The position numbers were made by a program, and so were the translations under genes. A stretch of 36,143 bases of DNA from Streptomyces sp. ADI96-02 (lineage in GTDB: Bacteria > Actinomycetota > Actinomycetes > Streptomycetales > Streptomycetaceae): the NCBI RefSeq assembly GCF_003846185.1, contig NZ_ML123034.1, positions 4,050,864-4,087,006 on the forward strand, read 5' to 3'. Positions 1 through 8,187 of the stretch are shown here, piece by piece. The notes under the pieces are model-generated. The model did not search any database. It was not told the DNA's origin and worked only from the letters and a program-made list of their open reading frames with translations. Numbering within the stretch: position 1 is the stretch's first letter; every line of letters starts with the position of its first letter.

Positions 1-445
1 GGACCAGCCCGGGCAGAATGCGTCCCGCGGCCCGGACTGCGGGTATGCCCTCGCCTTGCTCGGCGGCCTGCATCCAGGCGACTTCCCGAGCTTGGGCACG
101 CGCCGCGCGCAGAGAAGCCAGTGTCCTCTCGTCGGTGTCGGCGAGCAGTCGCCAGGCCGTCGGTGCGGAGGCGACCGAACCGAACACCCCTGCCTGGTCC
201 CGCAGTACGGCCAGGTCCGCGATGGCCTCACCGCCGTCAGCGAGCATCACCGCCAGGTCGGTGGCGATCCGGCCCGGATCATGCCCGGTCCCGCGCGGCC
301 GAAGCGGCCTGAGCGCGGTGGAGTACGCGGCGGTCAGCCCGGTGGCATCAGCGAGATCGGCCAGTAACCGTGCCCCGGCATGCCCGACCACCCCCGAACC
401 ATCTGCACTGACCTGGATCTTGGGACGCCACCCGATAGCCTGCAC
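1..445 (-). CDS. IS1380-family transposase, N-terminal part (runs off the left edge)
   Basis: The minus strand reads openly from a GTG at 445 to the window edge, about 148 codons. It begins VQAIGWRPKIQVSADG and continues through VVGHAGARLLADLADATG. I recognise this as the conserved start of actinobacterial IS1380-type DDE transposases, which cut and paste the element. The catalytic domain lies mainly outside the window, so activity cannot be judged. A GGAGGG lies upstream of the GTG as a plausible ribosome site. The plus-strand frames over this stretch are rich in Ser/Arg/Pro and look like shadows. The neighbouring genes to the right are broken, consistent with element activity here. Family from memory of the protein pattern; start codon moderately sure. 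Confidence 0.85.
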   Translation of the reverse strand, partial: MQAIGWRPKIQVSADGSGVVGHAGARLLADLADATGLTAAYSTALRPLRPRGTGHDPGRIATDLAVMLADGGEAIADLAVLRDQAGVFGSVASAPTAWRLLADTDERTLASLRAARAQAREVAWMQAAEQGEGIPAVRAAGRILPGLV

Positions 446-448
446 GTA

Positions 449-520
449 GAAAGTGCCCTCCGCCTGGACCGACAGAACCCCTCAGCAAGGTTCATCGTTC
501 CAGGTCAGGAAGGCACTTTC
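449..520. repeat. Inverted repeat at the outer end of the IS1380-type element
   Basis: GAAAGTGCCCTCC at 449-461 and GGAAGGCACTTTC at 508-520 form an inverted repeat matching at 12 of 13 positions. The outer copy is the best candidate for the terminal inverted repeat, placing the element boundary near 520. The inner copy lies just upstream of the transposase start and could overlap its promoter. The other end of the element is outside the window, so terminal pairing and target duplication cannot be checked. Confidence 0.5.
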
Positions 521-522
521 CC

Positions 523-1047
523 ATTTCCGCCCCACCAGCCGCCGTACCCAAGCGAAACGGCGAGGTTAGCGCGCCCGCGCGCACTCCGTCCGCCGGTGTC
601 GTACACGTCAACATCCGGCTCACCGACGGCTTCACGATGATCTCCAACAGGCTCTCCCAGCGCAGGGACATGTCCCTGCTGGCGATCGGCCTCGGCACGC
701 ACATCCAGTCGCTGCCCACCGGGGCCAAGGTCGGCATCAAGGTGCTGGCCGCGATCTTCCCGGAGAGCGAGGCCGCCATCGCGGCGGCCCTGCGGGAGCT
801 GGAGCGCCACGGCTTCCTGCGCCGCATCCGCGAACGCGTCCGGGGCGCGCGGGTGCCACGCGCACGGAGTCGTACAACCACCCGAGGGTCGCCGTCGAGC
901 GCCGGGTGAGGATGGTGGGCGAGCCCTCGCCCGAGCCGTCTCCGCCGCCGCAGCCGCAGTTCGCTTCCGTGCCGCAGCCGGAGCCCGCTTTCGCGCCGGA
1001 GCCGGTGGCCGTGGCCGTGCGGCCTGTGCCCTCGCCCGAGCCGCAGC
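523..1047 (+). pseudogene. Helix-turn-helix DNA-binding protein, 5'-truncated and frameshifted
   Basis: Coding resemblance starts right after the IS end. In frame from about 541 it reads VHVNIRLTDGFTMISNRL and later SLLAIGLGTHIQSLP, then a winged-helix-like stretch ending GFLRRIRERV. This resembles a Streptomyces-specific HTH protein family as I remember it. At about 856 the frame breaks: the family continuation TRTESYNHPRVAV resumes one frame over at 858 and runs into a Pro/Glu-rich linker until about 1047, where sigma-factor coding begins in a different frame. There is no in-frame start before ATG 637. An isolated frame from 637 to 909 remains open, but its last 19 codons are out of register. 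The gene therefore lacks its N-terminus, has an indel and lacks its C-terminus. No function is inferred beyond probable DNA binding of the ancestor. Confidence 0.7.
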
Positions 1048-1089
1048 GAGCTCGTCCGCCGCTTCGGGGATCTCGACCTGGCCGAGGAG

Positions 1090-2268
1090 GTGACGTCCGA
1101 GGCGATGGAGGCCGCGCTGCGGCACTGGCCCGCCGACGGCGTCCCCGCCCGCCCCGGCGCGTGGCTTCTGACCACCGCGCGGCGCAGGGCGGTGGACCGG
1201 CTGCGGCGGGACCAGGCGTACGCGGCGCGGCTCGCCGTGCTGCGGGCGGACGCCGAACGGGCCGAGCCCGCGCCCGCCGCCGACGCGACCGGCGAGCTGC
1301 CGGACGAGCGGCTCCAGCTCTTCTTCACCTGCGCCCATCCGGCCCTCGCGGCCGAGGACCGCACCGCGCTGACCCTGCGCTGCCTGGCGGGCCTGACCAC
1401 GCCGGAGGTGGCGCGCGCCTTCCTCGTCCCGACGCCGACGATGGCCCAGCGCATCGTCCGGGCGAAGAAGAAGATCCGCGACGCCCGGATCCCGTTCCGC
1501 GTGCCGGGACCCGACGAGCTGCCGGAGCGGCTGCCCGGGGTGCTCCAGGTCGTCTACTCGGTCTTCACGGAGGGGTACGCGGCCAGTTCCGGGCCCCGGC
1601 TCCAGCGGCTCGACCTGGCACAGGAGGCCATCCGGCTGGCCCGGATACTGCGCCGCCTGCTGCCCGCCGAGCGGGAGACCGCCGGCCTCCTCGCCCTGCT
1701 GCTCCTCGTCCACGCCCGGCGGGAGGCCAGGACCGGGCCGGACGGCGAACAGGTCCTCCTGGAGGACCAGGACCGCGCCCGCTGGGACCGCGCGATGATC
1801 GAGGAGGGCCGCGCGCTGGTGGTCGAGGCGCTGACCGGCGGGCCGGCCGGTCCGTACGGGGTGCAGGCCGCCGTCGCCGCGCTGCACGACGAGGCGGCGG
1901 ACGTGCGGAGTACGGACTGGCCGCAGATCGTGGCCCTGTACGACGTGCTGCTCTCCCTCGCCCCGTCGCCCGTCGTCGCGTTGAACCGCGCCGTCGCGGT
2001 GGCCATGCGCGACGGGCCCGAGGCGGGGCTCGCGCTGCTGGACGCGCTGGAGGGCGAGCCGAGGCTGCGCGCGTACCACCCGTACCCGGCCGCGCGCGGC
2101 GACCTGCTGAGCCTGCTGGGCCGCCGGGGCGAGGCGGCGGCCCGGTACCGGGAGGCGCTTCGTCTGGCGGGCACGGATCCGGAACGGGAGGCGCTGCGGC
2201 GGAAACTGGCCCGCGTGGAGTCCGCCGCCGGGCCGGGCGGGGGCGGACCGGCGGCGGGCGGCTCCTGA
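1090..2268 (+). CDS. ECF42-type RNA polymerase sigma factor, N-terminally truncated (possible pseudogene)
   Basis: 392 codons from GTG 1090. Sigma-like coding already starts at 1048 (ELVRRFGDLDLAEE), but no start codon precedes it in frame after the stop at 907-909. Region 2 is visible as GVPARPGAWLLTTARRRAVD, region 4 as LTLRCLAGLTTPEVARAFLV with the helix around TPTMAQRIVRAKKKI. A long C-terminal extension of about 230 residues has TPR-like helices (ALNRAVAVAMRDGPEAGLALL and AARYREALRLAGTDPEREAL). This is the layout of ECF42 (DUF6596) sigma factors, usually paired with DGPF-type proteins, but no such gene is visible here. The first 10-15 residues of region 2 are missing and replaced by the tail of the HTH pseudogene. 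It may still be translated from GTG 1090 but is probably impaired. Confidence 0.75.
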   Translation: MTSEAMEAALRHWPADGVPARPGAWLLTTARRRAVDRLRRDQAYAARLAVLRADAERAEPAPAADATGELPDERLQLFFTCAHPALAAEDRTALTLRCLAGLTTPEVARAFLVPTPTMAQRIVRAKKKIRDARIPFRVPGPDELPERLPGVLQVVYSVFTEGYAASSGPRLQRLDLAQEAIRLARILRRLLPAERETAGLLALLLLVHARREARTGPDGEQVLLEDQDRARWDRAMIEEGRALVVEALTGGPAGPYGVQAAVAALHDEAADVRSTDWPQIVALYDVLLSLAPSPVVALNRAVAVAMRDGPEAGLALLDALEGEPRLRAYHPYPAARGDLLSLLGRRGEAAARYREALRLAGTDPEREALRRKLARVESAAGPGGGGPAAGGS

Positions 2269-2319
2269 CGCGCCGGGCGCCGGGCGCCGGGCACCGCGTG
2301 CTGTGCCGCTGCCGGGGCG

Positions 2320-2769
2320 TCAGCCGTTGACGGTGAACTCGGCGGCCTTCGGGACGAACGCCGTTCCGCCGTCGTTCGCCGTCGCCAGGGCCGTCACGCG
2401 CCACGTCCCCTTCGGCAGTTCGGCGGCCTCGGCCCGGGTGACCTTCAGGGTGTACGCGCAGCGCGCGACACCGTCCCCCGCCGCCTTGCACACGGCGGAG
2501 TCGACGTCCGCCATCTCCTTCGCCGTCGGGGCCGGGGACATGCTCGCGGGCCAGGCGATCACCTTCAGGCCCCGGACGCCCGAGTCGTCCGACACCCGGG
2601 CGGTGAAGGTCAGCGAACCGGTCTTGCCCGCGCTCGGCGCGACGTACACGGCGGTGCCGTCCGTGACCTTCGGCCCGGTGCGCGGGGCCTCGCCGGCGAA
2701 GGCGTAGGTCCCGGCCCCGCCCAGCAGGGCGACGGCGGCGAGAGCGGAGAGGGCGAGACGCTGGGACAT
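2320..2769 (-). CDS. Secreted DUF5707-type protein
   Basis: 149 aa with an N-terminal signal peptide: MSQRLALSALAAVALLGG, cleavage probably after TYAFA. The mature part begins near GEAPRTGPKVTDGTAVYVAP and has alternating beta-rich segments. It contains two cysteines (SAVCKAAGDGVARCAY) that could form a disulphide. The pattern SLTFTARVSDDSGVRGLKV matches what I recall of DUF5707, a small exported Streptomyces family of unknown role with an immunoglobulin-like look. GGAGGA lies 7-8 bases before the ATG. It is transcribed toward the truncated sigma gene and is alone in its unit. Confidence 0.85.
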   Translation of the reverse strand: MSQRLALSALAAVALLGGAGTYAFAGEAPRTGPKVTDGTAVYVAPSAGKTGSLTFTARVSDDSGVRGLKVIAWPASMSPAPTAKEMADVDSAVCKAAGDGVARCAYTLKVTRAEAAELPKGTWRVTALATANDGGTAFVPKAAEFTVNG

Positions 2770-3026
2770 GGGAGGACTCCTTCAGATCGATGGTCGGCGC
2801 GCCGGACTCGAACGAGTGATCGCCGCGCGCTGTGTTCATCCTGGTTCGCGCGCGGCGGCCCGGCCTGAGTAGCCGCGCTCATCCGCCGTACTCAGCGCCG
2901 CCCGGGTACGCGCCGGCCGACGGCCGTGCCGTGAAGCCCGGCTGACGTGCCGTCGGGGCCGTGCCGCCCGGCGTGCGGAGGCCCGCGTTCCTGCCACCGG
3001 GACCCCTCCGGCCTTATGGTGCCGAT
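2770..3026. promoter_or_regulatory. Divergent intergenic region of the DUF5707-type gene and glmS
   Basis: It carries the upstream regions of two divergent genes. A perfect 7-bp inverted repeat CTGAGTA (2865-2871) / TACTCAG (2889-2895) with a 17-base spacer lies in the middle and could be a regulator site for the minus-strand gene. At the right end TATGGT (3015-3020) sits six bases before the glmS ATG, with a weak CTGCCA -35 at 2991-2996 (18-base spacer). That arrangement predicts a leaderless glmS transcript. No glmS ribozyme-like sequence is recognisable. Confidence 0.4.
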
Positions 3027-4874
3027 ATGTGCGGAATCGTGGGTTATGTCGGAGGGCAGTCGGCGCAGGACGTCGTCGTCGCAGGACTCAAGCGCCTCGA
3101 ATACCGGGGCTACGACTCGGCGGGCGTCGCCGTTCTCGCGGACGGCGGGCTCGCCGCCGCGAAGAAGGCGGGCAAGCTCGTCAATCTGGAGAAGGAGTTG
3201 GGGGACCGACCGCTGCCGGCCGGGCGGACCGGGATCGGGCACACCCGGTGGGCGACGCACGGAGCGCCCACCGACGTGAACGCCCATCCGCATCTGGACA
3301 ACGCGGGCCGGGTCGCCGTCGTGCACAACGGGATCATCGAGAACTTCGCGGCGCTGCGCCGCGAGCTGACCGGACGCGGCCACGCGCTGGGCTCGGAGAC
3401 GGACACCGAGGTCGTCGCGCATCTGCTGGCGGAGGCGTTCTCGGCGGGCGGGGACCTCGCCGACGCGATGCGGCAGGTGTGCCGGCGGCTGGAGGGCGCG
3501 TTCACCCTGGTGGCCGTGCACGCGGACCAGCCGGACGTGGTCGTCGGCGCGCGGCGCAACTCGCCGCTCGTGGTGGGCGTCGGGCACGACGAGTGGTTCC
3601 TCGCCTCCGACGTCTCCGCGTTCATCGCCCACACCCGTTCCGCCGTCGAGCTGGGCCAGGACCAGGTCGTCGAGCTGAGCCGCGACGGCGTCGTGGTCAC
3701 CGGCTTCGACGGCGACCTCGCCGAGGTCCGCGAGTACCACGTCGACTGGGACGCCTCCGCCGCCGAGAAGGGCGGCCACGCCTCCTTCATGCTCAAGGAG
3801 ATCGCCGACCAGCCGCAGGCCGTGGCCGACACGCTCCTCGGCCGGGTCGACGGCGAGGGCACGCTCCTCCTCGACGAGGTGCGCATCCCGGCCGCCGAAC
3901 TGCGGGAGATCGACAAGGTCGTCATCGTGGCCTGCGGCACCGCCTTCCACGCCGGGATGATCGCCAAGTACGCCATCGAGCACTGGACCCGGCTGCCCTG
4001 CGAGACCGAGCTGGCCAGCGAGTTCCGCTACCGGGACCCGATCCTGGACCACCGCACCCTCGTCGTCGCCATCTCGCAGTCCGGCGAGACCATGGACACC
4101 CTGATGGCGCTGCGGCACGCCCGCGAGCAGGGCGCGAAGGTGCTGGCCATCTGCAACACCAACGGCTCCACCATCCCCCGCGAGTCCGACGCCGTGCTCT
4201 ACACGCACGCCGGGCCGGAAGTCGCCGTCGCCTCCACCAAGGCCTTCCTCACCCAGCTCGTCGCCTGCTACCTGGTGGCGCTCTACCTCGGCCAGTCGCG
4301 CGGTACGAAGTGGGGCGACGAGATCCGTACCGTCGTCCGGCAGCTCTCCGCCGTCCCCGGCCAGGTCGCCCGCGTCCTGGAGGCCATGGAACCGGTGCGC
4401 GAGCTGGCCCGGTCCCTCGCGCACCACGACACCGTGCTGTTCGTCGGACGGCACGTCGGCTACCCGGTCGCCCTCGAAGGCGCGCTGAAGCTCAAGGAGC
4501 TGGCCTACATGCACGCCGAGGGGTTCGCGGCCGGCGAGCTGAAGCACGGGCCCATCGCGCTCATCGAGGAGGGGCTGCCGGTCGTCGTGATCGCGCCCTC
4601 GCCGCGCGGCCGGTCCGTCCTGCACGACAAGGTCGTCTCCAACATCCAGGAGATCCGGGCCCGCGGAGCGCGCACCGTCGTCATCGCCGAGGAGGGCGAC
4701 GAGGCCGTCCTCCCGTACGCGGACCACCTCATCACCGTCCCCGCAACGCCTACGCTGCTTCAGCCGCTGGTCGCCACCGTGCCGCTCCAGGTCTTCGCCT
4801 GCGAACTGGCGACGGCCCGCGGCAACGAGGTGGACCAGCCGCGCAACCTGGCGAAGTCCGTGACCGTGGAGTGA
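3027..4874 (+). CDS. glmS: Glutamine--fructose-6-phosphate aminotransferase (isomerizing)
   Basis: 615 aa. It makes glucosamine-6-phosphate from fructose-6-phosphate and glutamine, the entry step to UDP-GlcNAc for peptidoglycan. The start ATG at 3027 gives MCGIVGYVG, so the nucleophile Cys becomes residue 1 after Met removal. The upstream in-frame codons (RRPAFLPPG) lack family similarity. An N-terminal Ntn-type glutaminase domain (to about residue 215) has RGYDSAG and HTRWATHG. Two SIS domains follow ([11 protein letters not shown], then [14 protein letters not shown]). The C-terminus [11 protein letters not shown] is canonical, with the Schiff-base lysine. No good Shine-Dalgarno is present; a leaderless start is likely. 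acpS follows after 34 bases, so an operon is plausible. Confidence 0.97.
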   Translation: MCGIVGYVGGQSAQDVVVAGLKRLEYRGYDSAGVAVLADGGLAAAKKAGKLVNLEKELGDRPLPAGRTGIGHTRWATHGAPTDVNAHPHLDNAGRVAVVHNGIIENFAALRRELTGRGHALGSETDTEVVAHLLAEAFSAGGDLADAMRQVCRRLEGAFTLVAVHADQPDVVVGARRNSPLVVGVGHDEWFLASDVSAFIAHTRSAVELGQDQVVELSRDGVVVTGFDGDLAEVREYHVDWDASAAEKGGHASFMLKEIADQPQAVADTLLGRVDGEGTLLLDEVRIPAAELREIDKVVIVACGTAFHAGMIAKYAIEHWTRLPCETELASEFRYRDPILDHRTLVVAISQSGETMDTLMALRHAREQGAKVLAICNTNGSTIPRESDAVLYTHAGPEVAVASTKAFLTQLVACYLVALYLGQSRGTKWGDEIRTVVRQLSAVPGQVARVLEAMEPVRELARSLAHHDTVLFVGRHVGYPVALEGALKLKELAYMHAEGFAAGELKHGPIALIEEGLPVVVIAPSPRGRSVLHDKVVSNIQEIRARGARTVVIAEEGDEAVLPYADHLITVPATPTLLQPLVATVPLQVFACELATARGNEVDQPRNLAKSVTVE

Positions 4875-4908
4875 CCCCGGGGAGCCCCGGGGCGACGAGG
4901 GTGGGTTC

Positions 4909-5277
4909 GTGATCATTGGGGTCGGAATCGATGTGGCCGAGATCGAGCGCTTCGGCGCGGCGCTGGAGCGTACGCCCCAGTTGGCCGAGCGGCTGTTCGT
5001 CGCCGCGGAGCTGACGCTGCCGAGCGGCGAGCGGCGGGGAACCGCCTCGCTCGCCGCCCGGTTCGCCGCGAAGGAGGCCCTGGCGAAGGCGCTCGGCGCG
5101 CCGGGCGGCCTGCTGTGGAGCGACGCGGAGATCTGGGTCGAGGAGAGCGGGCAGCCCCGGCTGCGGGTGCGCGGCACGGTCGCCGCCCGCGCCGCCGAGC
5201 TGGGGGTGCGCGGCTGGCACGTCTCCCTCAGCCACGACGCCGGAGTCGCCTCGGCCGTGGTGATCGCGGAGGGCTGA
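4909..5277 (+). CDS. acpS: Holo-[acyl-carrier-protein] synthase
   Basis: 122 aa, start GTG 4909 ([15 protein letters not shown]). It transfers phosphopantetheine from CoA to the serine of carrier proteins of fatty-acid and polyketide synthesis. The Mg-binding Asp8 in [12 protein letters not shown] and Glu56 in [13 protein letters not shown] are present, as is the C-terminal [15 protein letters not shown]. Length fits bacterial AcpS (about 120 aa). It follows glmS by 34 bases and is probably co-transcribed with it. Confidence 0.96.
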   Translation: MIIGVGIDVAEIERFGAALERTPQLAERLFVAAELTLPSGERRGTASLAARFAAKEALAKALGAPGGLLWSDAEIWVEESGQPRLRVRGTVAARAAELGVRGWHVSLSHDAGVASAVVIAEG

Positions 5278-5435
5278 GCGCCGGGAGGCGGGCGATCGGG
5301 CCCCGCTCAGCGGGAGCGGCGCCCTCGCGGCGCGGCGATCGGGCCCTGCCCGACGGAGGTGGCGTCCGGCGTCGTGGTCGGGAACCCCGGCCGGTGGAGG
5401 TGGCGTTCGGCGCGGTGATCGCGGAGGGTGGGGCC
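5278..5435. repeat. Gap between acpS and nnrD with short direct repeats
   Basis: The 15-base sequence GGTGATCGCGGAGGG occurs at the end of acpS (5259-5273) and again just before nnrD (5414-5428), where its GGAGGG serves as the nnrD ribosome site. A second 12-base repeat GCGATCGGGCCC occurs at 5292-5303 and 5335-5346. The gap looks like a partial duplication of the acpS end. No separate gene is visible. Confidence 0.4.
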
Positions 5436-6884
5436 ATGCGACGTGCCTACAGCGTGGAGACCGTACGGGCCGCCGAGGCCGCCCTCATGCAGCGCCTGCC
5501 CGACGGCGCCCTGATGCGACGCGCCGCCGCCGGGCTGGCCACGGCCTGCGGCGACCTGCTGCGCCGCAACGGCCGGGTGTACGGCTCCCGGGTGCTGCTC
5601 CTGGTCGGCGGCGGCGACAACGGGGGCGACGCCCTGTACGCCGGGGCGCGGCTGGCCCGCCGGGGCGCGGGCGTCCGCGCCCTGCTCCTCTCGCCCGAGA
5701 AGGCCCACCCGGGCGGCCTCGCCGCGCTGCTGGCCGCCGGGGGCCGGGTCGTGGACGGGCCGGACGGGCTCGGCGTGCTCGACCTCGTGGTGGACGGCAT
5801 CACCGGGATCGGCGGGCGCGGCGGGCTGCGCGAGGAGGCCGCCGCCGCGGTGCGCGCGGTGACCCGTTCCCGTACGCCCGTCCTCGCGGTGGACCTGCCG
5901 AGCGGTGTGGAGGCCGACACCGGGGAGGTGCGCGGCGAGGCGGTCCGGGCGGACGCGACGGTGACCTTCGGGACGTACAAGCCGGGCCTCCTCGTCGACC
6001 CGGCCGCCGAACTCGCCGGAGCCCTGCGGCTCGTGGACATCGGGCTCGGCCCCGAACTGCCCGAACCGCCGGACCTGGAGGCCCTCCAGTACGCGGACGT
6101 GGCGGCGCTGCTGCCCGTGCCCGGCGCGGAGAGCGACAAGTACCGGCGCGGGGTCGTCGGCGTGGTGGCCGGTTCCGAGCGCTACCCGGGCGCGGCGGTC
6201 CTCGCGGTCGCGGGCGCGCTGCACGGCGGCGCGGGCGCCGTGCGGTACGTCGGGCCGGGCGCGGACGCGGTCATCGGCCGCTTCCCGGAGACGCTGGTGC
6301 ACGCCGGGCCGCCGTCGAAGGCCGGGCGGGTGCAGTCCTGGGTGGCGGGGCCGGGGCTGGGCGACGGGCCGGGCGCGCAGGAGGCGGTCGCCGACGTACT
6401 GGCCGCCGACGTACCCGTGCTGGTCGACGCGGACGGGCTGCGGTTCCTGGAGCCCGCCCGGGTCCGGACCCGGACCGCCCCGACCGTGCTCACCCCGCAC
6501 GCCGGAGAGGCCGCGGCGCTCCTCGGCGTTTCCCGCGAGGAGGTCGAGAACGGGCGGCTCGCCGCCGTCCGCGAACTGGCCGCCCGCTACCGCGCCACCG
6601 TGCTCCTCAAGGGCTCCACGACCCTGGTCGCCGAAGCCCGGGACACGCCCGTCCGGGTCAACCCGACCGGCACGTCCTGGCTCGCCACGGCGGGCAGCGG
6701 CGACGTCCTGTCCGGGCTGACCGGGTCGCTGCTCGCGGCCGGTCTCGCCCCGCGCGACGCCGCCTCCGTCGGCGCGTACCTGCACGGGCTCGCCGCCCGG
6801 CACGGCTCGGACGGCGCGCCCGTCTCGGCCCAGGACGTCGCCGCGGGCATCCCGGCCGCCTGGCGCGACGTGCGGGCCGGCTGA
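5436..6884 (+). CDS. nnrD: Bifunctional NAD(P)H-hydrate epimerase / ADP-dependent (S)-NAD(P)H-hydrate dehydratase
   Basis: 482 aa from ATG 5436 (MRRAYSVETVRAAEAAL). GGAGGG stands 7-8 bases upstream; an in-frame GTG at 5415 is a weaker alternative. It repairs damaged NADHX/NADPHX. The N-terminal epimerase (YjeF/NnrE) domain, residues 1 to about 215, shows VGGGDNGGDALYAGARL and LVVDGITGIGGRGGL. The C-terminal ribokinase-like dehydratase (NnrD) shows VLTPHAGEAAALLG and the ADP-site motif TAGSGDVLSGL. Length fits the fused bacterial form. It lies between acpS and alr, as in many actinobacteria. Confidence 0.94.
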   Translation: MRRAYSVETVRAAEAALMQRLPDGALMRRAAAGLATACGDLLRRNGRVYGSRVLLLVGGGDNGGDALYAGARLARRGAGVRALLLSPEKAHPGGLAALLAAGGRVVDGPDGLGVLDLVVDGITGIGGRGGLREEAAAAVRAVTRSRTPVLAVDLPSGVEADTGEVRGEAVRADATVTFGTYKPGLLVDPAAELAGALRLVDIGLGPELPEPPDLEALQYADVAALLPVPGAESDKYRRGVVGVVAGSERYPGAAVLAVAGALHGGAGAVRYVGPGADAVIGRFPETLVHAGPPSKAGRVQSWVAGPGLGDGPGAQEAVADVLAADVPVLVDADGLRFLEPARVRTRTAPTVLTPHAGEAAALLGVSREEVENGRLAAVRELAARYRATVLLKGSTTLVAEARDTPVRVNPTGTSWLATAGSGDVLSGLTGSLLAAGLAPRDAASVGAYLHGLAARHGSDGAPVSAQDVAAGIPAAWRDVRAG

Positions 6885-6963
6885 CCCCGGAGGCGGGCTG
6901 CGACGGGGGACGGGCGCGCCTCGGGAAGGGGGCCGGGGGCGCGCCTCTGAGAGACTGGGCGCG

Positions 6964-8175
6964 ATGAACGAGACAGCGTCCTTGAGAGCCCGTGCCGAGA
7001 TCGACCTCGACGCGCTGCGCGCCAACGTGCGCGTGCTGCGTGAGCGGGCCGCCGGTGCGCAGCTCATGGCCGTGCTGAAGTCCGACGCGTACGGACACGG
7101 GGCGCTGCCCTGCGCCAGGGCCGCGCGCGAGGCCGGTGCGACCTGGCTGGGAACCGCCACCCCGCAGGAGGCGTTGGCCCTGCGGGCGGGCGGACTCGAC
7201 GGCCGCGTCCTGTGCTGGCTGTGGACGCCCGGCGGGCCCTGGGCCGAGGCGATCGAGGCCGACGTCGACGTGTCGGTCAGCGCCCTGTGGGCCCTGCGCG
7301 AGGTCGTCGCGGTGGCCGGAGCCGTCGGCCGCGCGGCCAGAATCCACCTCAAGGCCGACACCGGCCTCGGCCGCAACGGCTGCCGGCCCGCAGACTGGCC
7401 CGTACTCGTCACCGAGGCGCTTGCCGCCGAGAAGGCGGGCCGGGTCCGGATCGCGGGCCTCTGGTCCCACTTCGCCTGCGCCGACGAACCGGGCCACCCC
7501 TCGATCGCGGCGCAGCTCGGCGTGTTCCGGGACATGGTGGCGTACGCGGAGAAGGAGGGCGTGGAGCCCGAGGTGCGGCACCTGGCCAACTCCCCGGCCA
7601 CGCTCACCCTGCCCGAGGCGCACTTCGACCTCGTCCGCACGGGCATCGCGATGTACGGCATCTCGCCCAGCCCCGAACTGGGCACGCCCGCCGACCTCGG
7701 ACTGCGCCCCGTGATGACGTTCGCCGCGTCCCTCGCCCTGGTCAAGGACGCCCCGGCCGGACACGGCGTCAGCTACGGGCACCACTACACGACCCCCGCC
7801 GACACCACCCTCGGCCTGATCCCCGTCGGCTACGCGGACGGCGTCCCGCGCCACGCCTCCGGCCGGGGCCCGGTCCTGGTCGGCGGACGGACGCGCACGG
7901 TCGCGGGCCGCGTCGCCATGGACCAGTTCGTCGTCGACCTCGGCGGCGACCGGCCGGAACCGGGCGCGGAGGCGGTGCTGTTCGGCCCGGGGGACCGGGG
8001 CGAGCCGAGCGTGGAGGACTGGGCGGTGGCGGCCGACACGATCGGGTACGAGATCGTCACCCGGATCGGGTCCCGGGTGCCCCGGGTGTACGTCGGCGAG
8101 AGGGCCGCGCCGCGGCCGGGGGCGCACGGGAGCGGCGGGAGCGGCCCGCACGAGAACCCGACCGACGACGACTAG
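6964..8175 (+). CDS. alr: Alanine racemase
   Basis: 403 aa, ATG 6964. This PLP enzyme interconverts L- and D-alanine for peptidoglycan stems. The N-terminal alpha/beta barrel carries RAEIDLDALRANV and the PLP-binding Lys39 in AVLKSDAYGHG. The second catalytic base Tyr is in HGVSYGHHYTT. The C-terminal beta domain has VAMDQFVVDLGG and ends with a family-typical YEIVTRIGSRVPRVYVG. A polar tail of about 25 residues (rich in Gly/Pro/Asp) is extra. There is no evident ribosome site; GAGACT seven bases before the ATG suggests a leaderless transcript. The hydrolase gene begins 12 bases downstream. Confidence 0.96.
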   Translation: MNETASLRARAEIDLDALRANVRVLRERAAGAQLMAVLKSDAYGHGALPCARAAREAGATWLGTATPQEALALRAGGLDGRVLCWLWTPGGPWAEAIEADVDVSVSALWALREVVAVAGAVGRAARIHLKADTGLGRNGCRPADWPVLVTEALAAEKAGRVRIAGLWSHFACADEPGHPSIAAQLGVFRDMVAYAEKEGVEPEVRHLANSPATLTLPEAHFDLVRTGIAMYGISPSPELGTPADLGLRPVMTFAASLALVKDAPAGHGVSYGHHYTTPADTTLGLIPVGYADGVPRHASGRGPVLVGGRTRTVAGRVAMDQFVVDLGGDRPEPGAEAVLFGPGDRGEPSVEDWAVAADTIGYEIVTRIGSRVPRVYVGERAAPRPGAHGSGGSGPHENPTDDD

Positions 8176-8187
8176 GAGCGCGGCACG

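Noticed and set aside
18..449. Plus-strand frame opposite the IS transposase
   Set aside because: Low-complexity Ser/Arg/Pro composition; the minus strand carries recognisable IS1380-type transposase.
906..2330. 474-codon frame through the sigma gene in a shifted frame
   Set aside because: Only its first part (to about 1047) is the HTH tail; beyond that it is an Arg/Gly/Pro shadow of the sigma gene.
3029..4912. 627-codon frame within glmS
   Set aside because: Arg/Gly-rich shadow of glmS in another frame.
5115..5435. Upstream extension of nnrD into acpS
   Set aside because: No family similarity; the GGAGGG-ATG at 5436 explains the start.
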